From positions 39,990,544 through 40,054,543 of the forward strand of contig OY759263.1 in the NCBI GenBank assembly GCA_963662155.1: a stretch of DNA of 64,000 bases, written 5' to 3'. The number at the start of each line of letters is the position of its first letter. Position 1 is the stretch's first letter. The stretch is from Lamellibrachia columna. Its lineage: Eukaryota; Annelida; Polychaeta; Sabellida; Siboglinidae. Both the position numbers and the translations under genes were made by a program. Shown here piece by piece: positions 15,001-27,600 of the stretch. The notes beneath the pieces were generated by a model. It was given only the letters and a program-made list of their open reading frames with translations. It did no database searches and was not told where the DNA came from.

Positions 15001-18000
15001 ATTGTTACCTGACACAAACAGATGAGAGAGTGTTACCTGATATAAACAGATGAGAGAGTGTTACCTGATATAAACAGCTGAGAGACTGTTACCTGAAATA
15101 AACAGCTGAGAGACTGCTACCTGACATAAACAGCTGAGAGAGTGTTACCTGATTCAAACAACTGAGAGAGTGTTACCTGATATAAACAGCTGAGAGAGTG
15201 TTACTTGACACAAACAGCTGAGAGAGTGTTACCTGATATAAACAGATGAGAGAGTGTTACCTGATATAAACATCTGAGAGAGTGTTACCTGACACAAACA
15301 GCTGAGAGAGTGTTACCTGACACAAACAGATGAGAGAATGTTACCTGACATAAACAGCTGAGAGAGTGTTACCTGATATAAACATCTGAGAGAGTGTTAC
15401 CTGACATATACAGCTGAGAGAGTGTTACCTGATACAAATAGATGAGAGAATGTTACCTGACATAAACAGCTGAGAGAGTGTTACCTGATATAAACAGTTG
15501 AGAGATTGTTACCTGACACAAACAGATGAGAGAGTGTTACCTGATATAAACAGATAAGAGAGTGTTACCTGATATAAACAGCTGAGAGACTGTTACCTGA
15601 CATAAACAGCTGAGAGATTGTTACCTGACATAAACAGCTGAGAGAGTGTTACCTGATATAAACAGCTGAGAGAGTGTTACGTGATATAAACAGCTGAGAG
15701 ACTGTTATCTGACATAAACAGCTGAGAGAGTGTTACCTGATATAAACAGCTGAGAGAGTGTTACCTGACACAAACAGCTGAGAGAGTGTTACCTGACATA
15801 AACAGCTGAGAGAGTGTTACCTGATATAAACAGTTGAAAGATTGTTACCTGACACAAACAGATGAGAGAGTGTTACCTGATATAAACAGATGAGAGAGTA
15901 TTACCTGATATAAACAGCTGAGAGACTGTTACCTGACATAAACAGCTGAGAGACTGTTACCTGACATAAACAGCTGAGAGGGTGTTACCTTATTCAAACA
16001 ACTGAGAGAGTGTTACCTGATATAAACAGCTGAGAGAGTGTTACCTGACACAAACAGCTGAGAGAGTGTTACCTGATATAAACAGATGAGAGAGTGTTAC
16101 CTGATATAAACATCTGAGAGAGTGTTACCTGACACAAACAGCTGAGAGAGTATTACCTGACACAAACAGATGAGAGAATGTTACCTGGCATAAACAGCTG
16201 AGAGAGTGTTACCTGATATAAACAGTTGAGAGACTGTTACCTGACACAAACAGATGAGAGAGTGTTACCTGATATAAACAGCTGAGAGAGTTTTACCTGA
16301 CTCAAACAGATGAGAGAGTGTTACCTGATATAAACAGCTAAGAGAGTGTTACCTGATACAAACAGCTGAGAGAATGTTACCTGATATAAACAGATGAGAG
16401 AGTGTTACCTGATATAAACAGTTGAGAGACTGTTACCTGACATAAACAGCTGAGAGACTGTTACCTGACATAAACAGCTGAGAGAGTGTTATCTGATTCA
16501 AACAGCTGAGAGAGTGTTACCTGATAAAAACAGCTGAGAGAGTGTTACCTGATATAAACAGCTCAGAGAGTGTTACATGATATAAACAGATGAAAGAGTG
16601 TTACCTGATATAAACAGCTGAGAGAGTGTTACCTGACATAAATAGCTGAGAGACTGTTACCTGATATAAACAGCTGAGAGAGTGTTACCTGACATAAACA
16701 GCTGAGACAGTGTTACCTGATATAAACAGCTGAGAGACTGTTACCTGACATAAACAGCTAAGAGACTGTTACCTGACATAAACAGCTGAGAGAGTGTTAC
16801 CTGACTCAAACAGCTGAGAGAGGGTTACCTGACTCAAACAGATGAGAGAGTGTTACCTGATATAAACAGCTAAGAGAGTGTTACCTGATACAAACAGCTG
16901 AGAAAATGTTACCTGATATAAACAGATGAGAGAGTGTTACCTGATATAAACAGCTGAGAGAGTGTTACCTGACTCAAACAGCTGAGAGAGTATTACCTGA
17001 CACAAACAGATGAGAGATTGTTACCTGACACAAACAGATGAGAGAGTGTTACCTGATATAAACAGATGAGAGAGTGTTACCTGATATAAACAGCTGAGAG
17101 ACTGTTACTTGACATAAACAGCTGAGAGACTGTTACCTGACATAAACAGCTGAGAGAGTGTTACCTGATTCAAACAACTGAGAGAGTGTTACCTGATATA
17201 AACAGCTGAGAGAGTGTTACCTGACACAAACAGCTGAGAGAGTGTTACCTGATATAAACATCTGAGAGAGTGTTACCTGATATAAACATCTGAGAGAGTG
17301 TTACCTGACACAAACAGCTGAGAGAGTATTACCTGACACAAACAGATGAGAGAATGTTACCTGACATAAACAGCTGAGAGAGTGTTACCTGATATAAACA
17401 GTTGAGAGACTGTTACCTGACACAAACAGATGAGAGAGTGTTACCTGATATAAACAGGTGTGAGAGTTTTACCTGACTCAAACAGATGAGAGAGTGTTAC
17501 CTGATATAAACAGCTAAGAGAGTGTTACCTGATACAAACAGTTGAGAGACTCTTACCTGACACAAACAGATGAGAGAGTATTACCTGATATAAACAGCTG
17601 AGAGAGCATTACCTGACTCAAACAGCTGAGAGAGTATTACCTGACACAAACAGATGAGAGAGTGTTACCTGACACAAACAGCTGAGAGAGTGTTACCTGA
17701 CACAAACAGCTAAGAGAGTGTTACCTGACATAAACAGCTGAGAGAGTGTTACCTGATATAAACAGTTGAGAGATTGTTACCTGACACAAACAGATGAGAG
17801 AGTGTTACCTGATATAAACAGATGAGAGAGTATTACCTGATATAAACAGCTGAGAGACTGTTACCTGACACAAACAGATGAGAGAGTGTTACCTGATATA
17901 AACAGATGAGAAAGTGTTACCTGATATAAACAGCTGAGATGCTGTTACCTGACATAAACAGCTGAGAGACTGTTACCTGACATAAACAGCTGAGAGAGTG

Positions 18001-21000
18001 TTACCTTATTCAAACAACTGAGACAGTGTTACCTGATATAAACAGCTGAGAGAGTGTTACCTGACACAAACAGCTGAGAGAGTGTTACCTGATATAAACA
18101 GATGAGAGAGTGTTACCTGATATAAACATCTGAGAGAGTGTTACCTGACACAAACAGCTGAGAGAGTATTACCTGACACAAACAGATGAGAGAATGTTAC
18201 CTGGCATAAACAGCTGAGAGAGTGTTACCTGATATAAACAGTTGAGAGACTGTTACCTGACACAAACAGATGAGAGAGTGTTACCTGATATAAACAGCTG
18301 AGAGAGTTTTACCTGACTCAAACAGATGAGAGAGTGTTACCTGATATAAACAGCTAAGAGAGTGTTACCTGATACAAACAGCTGAGAGAATGTTACCTGA
18401 TATAAACAGATGAGAGAGTGTTACCTGATATAAACAGTTGAGAGACTGTTACCTGACATAAACAGCTGAGAGACTGTTACCTGACATAAACAGCTGAGAG
18501 AGTGTTATCTGATTCAAACAGCTGAGAGAGTGTTACCTGATAAAAACAGCTGAGAGAGTGTTACTTGACACAAACAGCTGAGAGAGTGTTACCTGATATA
18601 AACATCTGAGAGAGTGTTACCTGATATAAACATCTGAGAGAGTGTTACCTGACACAAACAGCTGAGAGAGTGTTACCTGACACAAACAGATGAGAGAATG
18701 TTACCTGACATAAACAGCTGAGAGAGTGTTACCTGATATAAACATCTGAGAGAGTGTTACCTGACATAAACAGCTGAGAGAGTGTTACCTGATATAAACA
18801 GCTGAGAGATTGTTACCTGACATAAACAGCTGAGAGAGTGTTACGTGATATAAACAGCTGAGAGAGTGTTACCTGACACAAACAGCTGAGAGAGTGTTAC
18901 CTGACATAAACAGCTGAGAGAGTGTTACCTGATATAAACAGTTGAGAGATTGTTACCTGACACAAACAGATGAGAGAGTGTTACCTGATATAAACAGATG
19001 AGAGAGTATTACCTGATATAAACAGCTGAGAGACTGTTACCTGACATAAACAGCTGAGAGACTGTTACCTGACATAAACAGCTGAGAGAGTGTTACCTTA
19101 TTCAAACAACTGAGAGAGTGTTACCTGATATAAACAGCTGAGAGAGTGTTACCTGACACAAACAGCTGAGAGAGTGTTACCTGATATAAACAGATGAGAG
19201 AGTGTTACCTGATATAAACATCTGAGAGAGTGTTACCTGACACAAACAGCTGAGAGAGTATTACCTGACACAAACAGATGAGAGAATGTTACCTGGCATA
19301 AACAGCTGAGAGAGTGTTACCTGATATAAACAGTTGAGAGACTGTTACCTGACACAAACAGATGAGAGAGTGTTACCTGATATAAACAGCTGAGAGAGTT
19401 TTACCTGACTCAAACAGATGAGAGAGTGTTACCTGATATAAACAGCTAAGAGAGTGTTACCTGATACAAACAGCTGAGAGAATGTTACCTGATATAAACA
19501 GATGAGAGAGTGTTACCTGATATAAACAGTTGAGAGACTGTTACCTGACATAAACAGCTGAGAGACTGTTACCTGACATAAACAGCTGAGAGAGTGTTAT
19601 CTGATTCAAACAGCTGAGAGAGTGTTACCTGATAAAAACAGCTGAGAGAGTGTTACCTGATATAAACAGCTCAGAGAGTGTTACATGATATAAACAGATG
19701 AAAGAGTGTTACCTGATATAAACAGCTGAGAGAGTGTTACCTGACATAAATAGCTGAGAGACTGTTACCTGATATAAACAGCTGAGAGAGTGTTACCTGA
19801 CATAAACAGCTGAGACAGTGTTACCTGATATAAACAGCTGAGAGACTGTTACCTGACATAAACAGCTAAGAGACTGTTACCTGACATAAACAGCTGAGAG
19901 AGTGTTACCTGACTCAAACAGCTGAGAGAGGGTTACCTGACTCAAACAGATGAGAGAGTGTTACCTGATATAAACAGCTAAGAGAGTGTTACCTGATACA
20001 AACAGCTGAGAGAATGTTACCTGATATAAACAGATGAGAGAGTGTTACCTGATATAAACAGCTGAGAGAGTGTTACCTGACTCAAACAGCTGAGAGAGTA
20101 TTACCTGACACAAACAGATGAGAGATTGTTACCTGACACAAACAGATGAGAGAGTGTTACCTGATATAAACAGATGAGAGAGTGTTACCTGATATAAACA
20201 GCTGAGAGACTGTTACCTGACATAAACAGCTGAGAGAGTGTTACCTGATTCAAACAACTGAGAGAGTGTTACCTGATATAAACAGCTGAGAGAGTGTTAC
20301 CTGACACAAACAGCTGAGAGAGTGTTACCTGACACAAACAGCTGAGAGAGTGTTACCTGATATAAACATCTGAGAGAGTGTTACCTGATATAAACATCTG
20401 AGAGTGTGTTACCTGACACAAACAGCTGAGAGAGTATTACCTGACACAAACAGATGAGAGAATGTTACCTGACATAAACAGCTGAGAGAGTGTTACCTGA
20501 TATAAACAGTTGAGAGACTGTTACCTGACACAAACAGATGAGAGAGTGTTACCTGATATAAACAGGTGTGAGAGTTTTACCTGACTCAAACAGATGAGAG
20601 AGTTTTACCTGATATAAACAGCTAAGAGAGTGTTACCTGATACAAACAGTTGAGAGACTCTTACCTGACACAAACAGATGAGAGAGTATTACCTGATATA
20701 AACAGCTGAGAGAGCATTACCTGACTCAAACAGCTGAGAGAGTATTACCTGACACAAACAGATGAGAGAGTGTTACCTGACACAAACAGCTGAGAGAGTG
20801 TTACCTGACACAAACAGCTAAGAGAGTGTTACCTGACATAAACAGCTGAGAGAGTGTTACCTGATATAAACAGTTGAGAGATTGTTACCTGACACAAACA
20901 GATGAGAGAGTGTTACCTGATATAAACAGATGAGAGAGTATTACCTGATATAAACAGCTGAGAGACTGTTACCTGACATAAACAGCTGAGAGACTGTTAC

Positions 21001-24000
21001 CTGACATAAACAGCTGAGAGAGTGTTACCTTATTCAAACAACTGAGAGAGTGTTACCTGATATAAACAGCTGAGAGAGTGTTACCTGACACAAACAGCTG
21101 AGAGAGTGTTACCTGATATAAACAGATGAGAGAGTGTTACTTGATATAAACATCTGAGAGAGTGTTACCTGACACAAACAGCTGAGAGAGTATTACCTGA
21201 CACAAACAGATGAGAGAATGTTACCTGGCATAAACAGCTGAGAGAGTGTTACCTGATATAAACAGTTGAGAGACTGTTACCTGACACAAACAGATGAGAG
21301 AGTGTTACCTGATATAAACAGCTGAGAGAGTTTTACCTGACTCAAACAGATGAGAGAGTGTTACCTGATATAAACAGCTAAGAGAGTGTTACCTGATACA
21401 AACAGCTGAGAGAATGTTACCTGATATAAACAGATGAGAGAGTGTTACCTGATATAAACAGTTGAGAGACTGTTACCTGACATAAACAGCTGAGAGACTG
21501 TTACCTGACATAAACAGCTGAGAGAGTGTTATCTGATTCAAACAGCTGAGAGAGTGTTACCTGATAAAAACAGCTGAGAGAGTGTTACCTGATATAAACA
21601 GCTCAGAGAGTGTTACCTGATATAAACAGATGAAAGAGTGTTACCTGATATAAACAGCTGAGAGAGTGTTACCTGACATAAATAGCTGAGAGACTGTTAC
21701 CTGATATAAACAGCTGAGAGAGTGTTACCTGACATAAACAGCTGAGACAGTGTTACCTGATATAAACAGCTGAGAGACTGTTTCCTGACATAAACAGCTA
21801 AGAGACTGTTACCTGACATAAACAGCTGAGAGAGTGTTACCTGACTCAAACAGCTGAGAGAGGGTTACCTGACTCAAACAGATGAGAGAGTGTTACCTGA
21901 TATAAACAGCTAAGAGAGTGTTACCTGATACAAACAGCTGAGAGAATGTTACCTGATATAAACAGATGAGAGAGTGTTACCTGATATAAACAGCTGAGAG
22001 AGTGTTACCTGACTCAAACAGCTGAGAGAGTATTACCTGACACAAACAGATGAGAGATTGTTACCTGACACAAACAGATGAGAGAGTGTTACCTGATATA
22101 AACAGATGAGAGAGTGTTACCTGATATAAACAGCTGAGAGACTGTTACCTGACATAAACAACTGAGAGACTGTTACCTGACATAAACAGCTGAGAGAGTG
22201 TTACCTGATTCAAACAACTGAGAGAGTGTTACCTGATATAAACAGCTGAGAGAGTGTTACCTGACACAAACAGCTGAGAGAGTGTTACCTGATATAAACA
22301 TCTGAGAGAGTGTTACCTGATATAAACATCTGAGAGAGTGTTACCTGACACAAACAGCTGAGAGAGTATTACCTGACACAAACAGATGAGAGAATGTTAC
22401 CTGACATAAACAGCTGAGAGAGTGTTACCTGATATAAACAGTTGAGAGACTGTTACTTGACACAAACAGATGAGAGAGTGTTACCTGATATAAACAGGTG
22501 TGAGAGTTTTACCTGACTCAAACAGATGAGAGAGTGTTACCTGATATAAACAGCTAAGAGAGTGTTACCTGATACAAACAGTTGAGAGACTCTTACCTGA
22601 CACAAACAGATGAGAGAGTATTACCTGATATAAACAGCTGAGAGAGTGTTACCTGACATAAACAACTGAGAGACTGTTACCTGACTTAAACAGCTGAGAG
22701 AGTGTTACCTGATTCAAACAACTGAGAGAGTGTTACCTGATATAAACATCTGAGAGAGTGTTACCTGACACAAACAGCTGAGAGAGTATTACCTGACACA
22801 AACAGATGAGAGACTCTTACCTGACACAAACAGATGAGAGAATGTTACCTGACATAAACAGCTGAGAGAGTGTTACCTGATATAAACAGCTGAGAGAGTG
22901 TTACCTGACACAAACAGCTGAGAGAGTGTTACCTGATATAAACATCTGAGAGAGTGTTACCTGATATAAACATCTGAGAGAGTGTTACCTGACACAAACA
23001 GCTGAGAGAGTATTACCTGACACAAACAGATGAGAGAATGTTACCTGACATAAACAGCTGAGAGAGTGTTACCTGATATAAACAGTTGAGAGACTGTTAC
23101 CTGACACAAACAGATGAGAGAGTTTTACCTGATATAAACAGGTGTGAGAGTTTTACCTGACTCAAACAGATGAGAGAGTGTTACCTGATATAAACAGCTA
23201 AGAGAGTGTTACCTGATACAAACAGTTGAGAGACTCTTACCTGACACAAACAGATGAGAGAGTATTACCTGATATAAACAGCTGAGAGAGCATTACCTGA
23301 CTCAAACAGCTGAGAGAGTATTACCTGACACAAACAGAAGAGAGAGTGTTACCTGACAAAAACAGATGAGAGAGTGTTACCTGATATAAACAGCTGAGAG
23401 AGTGTTACCTGATATAAACAGCTGAGAGAGTGTTACCTGATATAAACAGCTGAGAGAGTTTTCCCTGACACAAACAGCTGAGAGAGTGTTACCTGACACA
23501 AACAGATGAGAGAATGTTACCTGACATAAACAGCTGAGAGAGTGTTACCTGACACAAACAGATGAGAGAGAATTACCTGATATAAACAGCTGAGAGATTG
23601 TTACCTGACTCAAACAGCTGAGAGAGTGTTACCTGACACAAACAGATGAGAGAGTGTTACCTGATATAAACAGCTGAGAGAGTGTTACCTGACACAAACA
23701 GCTGAGAGAGTGTTACCTGACACAAACAGCTGAGAGAGTGTTACCTGACATAAACAGCTGAGAGAGTGTTACCTGATATAAACAGCTGATAGAGTGTTAC
23801 CTGATATAAATAGCTGAGAGAGTGTTACCTGACTCAAACAGCTGAGAGAGTGTTACCTGATATAAACAGATGAGAGAGTGTTACCTGACTCAAACAGCTG
23901 AGAGACTGTTACCTGACACAAACAGCTGAGAGAGTGTTACCTGATATAAACAGATGAGAGAGTGTTACCTGACACAAACAGATGAGAGACTGTTACCTGA

Positions 24001-24435
24001 CACAAACAGCTGAGAGAGTGTTACCTGACACAAACAGTTGAGAGAGTGTTACCTGACACAAACAGCTGAGAGACTGTTACCTGACATAAACAGCTGAGAG
24101 AGTGTTACCTGACACAAACAGTTGAGAGAGTGTTACCTGACACAAACAGCTGAGAGACTGTTACCTGACATAAACAGCTGAGAGACTGTAACCTGACACA
24201 AACAGCTGAGAGAGTGTTATCTGACATAAACAGCTGAGAGAGTGTTACCTGACATAAACAGCTGAGAGACTGTAACCTGACAGAAACAGCTGAGAGAGTA
24301 TTACCTGACACAAACAGCTGAGAGAGTATTACCTGACACAAACAGCTGAGAGACTTACCTGACACAAACAGCTGAGAGAGTGTTACCTGACACAAACAGC
24401 TGAGAGACTTACCTGACACAAACAGCTGAGAGAGT
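1..24435 (-). repeat. 28-bp tandem array (about 870 copies) made from the exon 6 donor junction; fills intron 6 and runs off the window
   Basis: The period is exactly 28 bp over most of the 24.4 kb. A typical plus-strand unit begins agtgttacctgacacaaac and ends agctgagag. Read on the transcribed minus strand, each unit is a copy of the last 23 nt of SLC12A8 exon 6 followed by GTAAC, so nearly every unit carries CAG|GTAACA, a candidate 5' splice site. The array joins the real exon end at 24413 without a break in periodicity. Common variants sit in the exon-derived part (gacacaaac, gactcaaac, gacataaac, gatataaac) and in the hexamer CAGCTG, CAGATG, CAGTTG or CAGCTA. A few units are shortened, for example near 24350-24410. 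The left edge is open at position 1, so intron 6 exceeds 24.4 kb. Long blocks recur at multiples of 28 bp. I found no other gene inside the array. Confidence 0.98.
24407..24412 (-). promoter_or_regulatory. Authentic 5' splice site of SLC12A8 exon 6 (CAG|GTAAGT)
   Basis: The minus strand reads GTCAG|GTAAGT, with the exon ending at 24413. This is a full-consensus donor, unlike the GTAACA donors of most array units. Read-through meets TAA at once, because the split codon becomes AGG followed by TAA. A second CAG|GTAAGT lies 54 bp downstream (GTAAGT at 24353-24358). Using it would include the same stop codon. The full consensus is the visible sequence difference that could favour the true site over the array copies. 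Confidence 0.9.
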
Positions 24436-24614
24436 GCCAAATGGGATGCTTCGTGAAGGCTTTTTGAGGTCGCCACTCATGTTGATGCCAGCAAACACCC
24501 CTGTTGCCGTGGGGAAGAACACCCCAAACACAGTGAAGAACGACTCTCCTTCTATGTAACTCGGCCCTGAGTTATTGGCAAACATCTTACTGCTATAGCC
24601 AACAAACCCATTCT
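24413..24614 (-). CDS. SLC12A8: SLC12A8 exon 6: extracellular loop and sixth membrane segment
   Basis: This 202-nt exon encodes residues 252 (split codon) to 318 plus two bases of codon 319. It enters in phase 1 and leaves in phase 2. The translation includes [17 protein letters not shown] and then [14 protein letters not shown] and [20 protein letters not shown]. This matches the TM5-TM6 loop and TM6 of SLC12 member 8, including the family block A-G-x-N-x-x-G-D-L followed by S-I-P. An N-N-S glycosylation sequon near residue 265 sits where vertebrate SLC12A8 has N-N-T. The acceptor is TTGCAG|AG and the donor is CAG|GTAAGT. The oddity is the surroundings: the first 36 nt of this exon is the seed of the 47-bp array upstream in the transcript, and the last 23 nt is the seed of the 28-bp array downstream. 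The family assignment is from recognition of conserved residues, not a search. Confidence 0.96.
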
Positions 24615-24630
24615 CTGCAACACAAAAAAA
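24615..24630 (-). promoter_or_regulatory. Authentic 3' splice site of SLC12A8 exon 6 (TTGTGTTGCAG|AG)
   Basis: The minus strand reads TTTTTTTGTGTTGCAG, with the exon beginning at 24614. A run of seven T lies just upstream of TGTGTTGCAG. Most array units instead carry TTGTGGTTCAG or TTGTGTTGTAG in the same position. The T run is a feature of this copy and may help it be chosen over the roughly 220 upstream copies. That preference is inference. Confidence 0.88.
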
Positions 24631-27600
24631 TGTTTTACTGCCATAGCCAATAAACCCATTCTCTGAACCCCAACAACCATCTTACTTTCATAGCCAACAA
24701 ACCCATTCTCTGAACCACAACAACCATCTTACTGTCATAGCCAACAAACCCATTCTCTGAACCACAACAAACATCTTACTGTCATAGCCAACAAACCCAT
24801 TCTCTGAACCACAACAAACGTCTTACTGCCATAGCCAACAAACCCATTTTCTACAACACAACAAACATCTTACTGCCATAGCCAACAAACCCATTCTGTA
24901 CAACACAACAAACATGTTACTGCATAGCCAACAAACCCATTCTCTGAACCACAACAAACGTCTGACTGCCATAGCCAACAAACCCATTCTCTGAACCACA
25001 ACAAACGTCTTACTGCCATAGCCAACAAACCCATTCTCTACAACACAACAAACATCTTACTGCCATAGCCAACAAACCCATTATGTACAACACAACAAAC
25101 ATCTTACTGCCATAGCCAACAAACCCATTCTCTACAACACAACAAACATCTTACTGCCATAGCCAACAAACCCATTCTCTACAACACAACAAACATCTTA
25201 CTGCCATAACCAACAAACCCATTCTCTACAACACAACAAACATCTTACTGCCATAGCCAACAAATCCATTCTCTACAACACAACAAACATCTTACTGCCA
25301 TAGCCAACAAACCCATTCTCTACAACACAACAAATGTTTTACTGCCATAGCCAACAAACCCATTCTCTACAACACAACAAACATCTTACTGCCATAGCCA
25401 ACAAACCCATTCTCTACAACACAACAAACATCTTACTGCCATAGCCAACAAACCCATTCTCTACAACACAACAAACGTCTTACTGCCATAGCCAACAAAC
25501 CCATTCTCTACAACACAACAAACATCTTACTGCCATAGCCAACAAACCCATTCTCTACAACACAACAAACATCTTACTTCCATAGCCAACAAACCCATTC
25601 TCTACAACACAACAAACATCTTACTGCCATAGCCAACAAACCCATTCTCTACAACACAACAAACATCTTACTGCCATAGCCAACAAACCCATTCTCTACA
25701 ACACAACAAACTTCTTACTGCCATAGCCAACAAACCCATTCTCTACAACACAACACATGTTTTACTGCCATAGCCAATAAACCCATTCTCTACAACACAA
25801 CAAACGTCTTACTGCCATAGCCATTCTCTGAACCTAAACAAACGTCTTACTACCATAGCCAACAAACCCATTCTATACAACACAACAAACATCTTACTGC
25901 CATAGCCAACAAACCCATTCTCTGAACCACAACAAACGTCTTACTGCCATAGCCAACAAACCCATTCTCTGAACCAAAACAAACATCTTACTGCCATAGC
26001 CAACAAACCCATTCTCTGAACCTAAACAAACGTCTTACTGCCATAGCCAACAAACCCATTCTATACAACACAACAAACATCTTACTGCCATAGCCAACAA
26101 ACCCATTCTCAGAACCACAACAAACATCTTACTGCCACAGCCAACAAACCCATTCTCTGAACCACAACAAACATCTTACTGCCACAGCCAACAAACCCAT
26201 TCTCTGAACCACAACAAACATCTTACTGCCATAGCCAACAAACCCATTCTCTGAACCACAACAAACATCTTACTGTCATAGCCAACAAACCCATTCTCTG
26301 AAACACAACAAACATCTTACTGCCACAGCCAACAAACCCATTCTCTGAACCACAACAAACATCTTACTGCCATAGCCAACAAACTCATTCTCTACAACAC
26401 AACAAACATCTTACTGCCATAGCCAACAAACCCATTCTCTACAACACAACAAACGTCTTACTGCCATTGCTAACAAACCCATTTTCTGAACCACAACAAA
26501 CATCTTACTACCATAGCTAACAAACCCATTCTCTGAACCACAACAAACATCTTACTGCCATAGTCAACAAACCCATACTCTGAACCACAACAAACGTCTT
26601 GCTGCCATAGCGAACAAGCCCATTCTCTGAACCACAATAAATGTCTTACTGCCATAGTCAACAAACCCATTCTCTTAACCACAACAAATGCCTTACTGCC
26701 ATTGCTAACAAACCCATTTTCTGAACCACAACAAACATCTTACTGCCATAGCCAACAAACCCATTCTCTGAACCACAACAAACATCTTACTGCCATTGCT
26801 AACAAACCCATTTTCTGAACCACAACAAACATCTTACTGCCATAGCCAACAAATCCATTCTCTGAACCACAACAAACATCTTACTTCCATTGCTAACAAA
26901 CCCATTTTCTGAACCACAACAAACATCTTACTACCATAGCTAACAAACCCATTCTCTGAACCACAACAAACATCTTACTGTCATAGCCAACAAACCCGTT
27001 CTTTGAACCACAACAAACATCTTACTGCCATAGCCAACAAACCCATTCTCTGAACCACAGCAAACATCTTACTGCCACAGCCAACAAACCCATTCTTTGA
27101 ACCACAACAAACATCTTACTGTCACAGCCAACAAACCCATTCTTTGAACCACAACAAACATCTTACTGTCATAGCCAACAAACCCGTTCTCTGAACCTCA
27201 ACAAACATCTTACTGCCATAGCCAACAAACCCATTCTCTGAACCACAACAAACATCTTACTGCCACAGCCAACAAACCCATTCTCTGAACCACAACAAAT
27301 GTCTTACTGTCATAGCCAACAAACTCATTCTCTGAACCACAACAAACGTCTTACCACCGTAGCCAACAAATCCATTCTCTGAACCACAACAAACATCTTA
27401 CTGCCATAGCCAACAAACCCATTCTATGAAGCACAGCAAACGTCTTACTGCCATAGCCAACAAACCCATTCTATGAAGCACAGCAAACGTCTTACGGCCA
27501 TAGCCAAGAAACCCATTCAATACAACGCAACAAACGTCTTACTGCCACAGCCAAGAAACCCATTCTCTACAACACAACAAACGACTTACTGCCACAGCCA

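Noticed and set aside
1..24435. A CRISPR array, because of the 28-bp repeat length.
   Set aside because: There are no spacers between repeats, there are hundreds of direct head-to-tail copies, and the surroundings are a spliced animal gene.
24105..24476. A 123-codon minus-strand frame starting in exon 6 and running into the array.
   Set aside because: It is in a different frame from the conserved exon 6 reading and consists of repeat translation. The gene frame meets TAA right after the donor.
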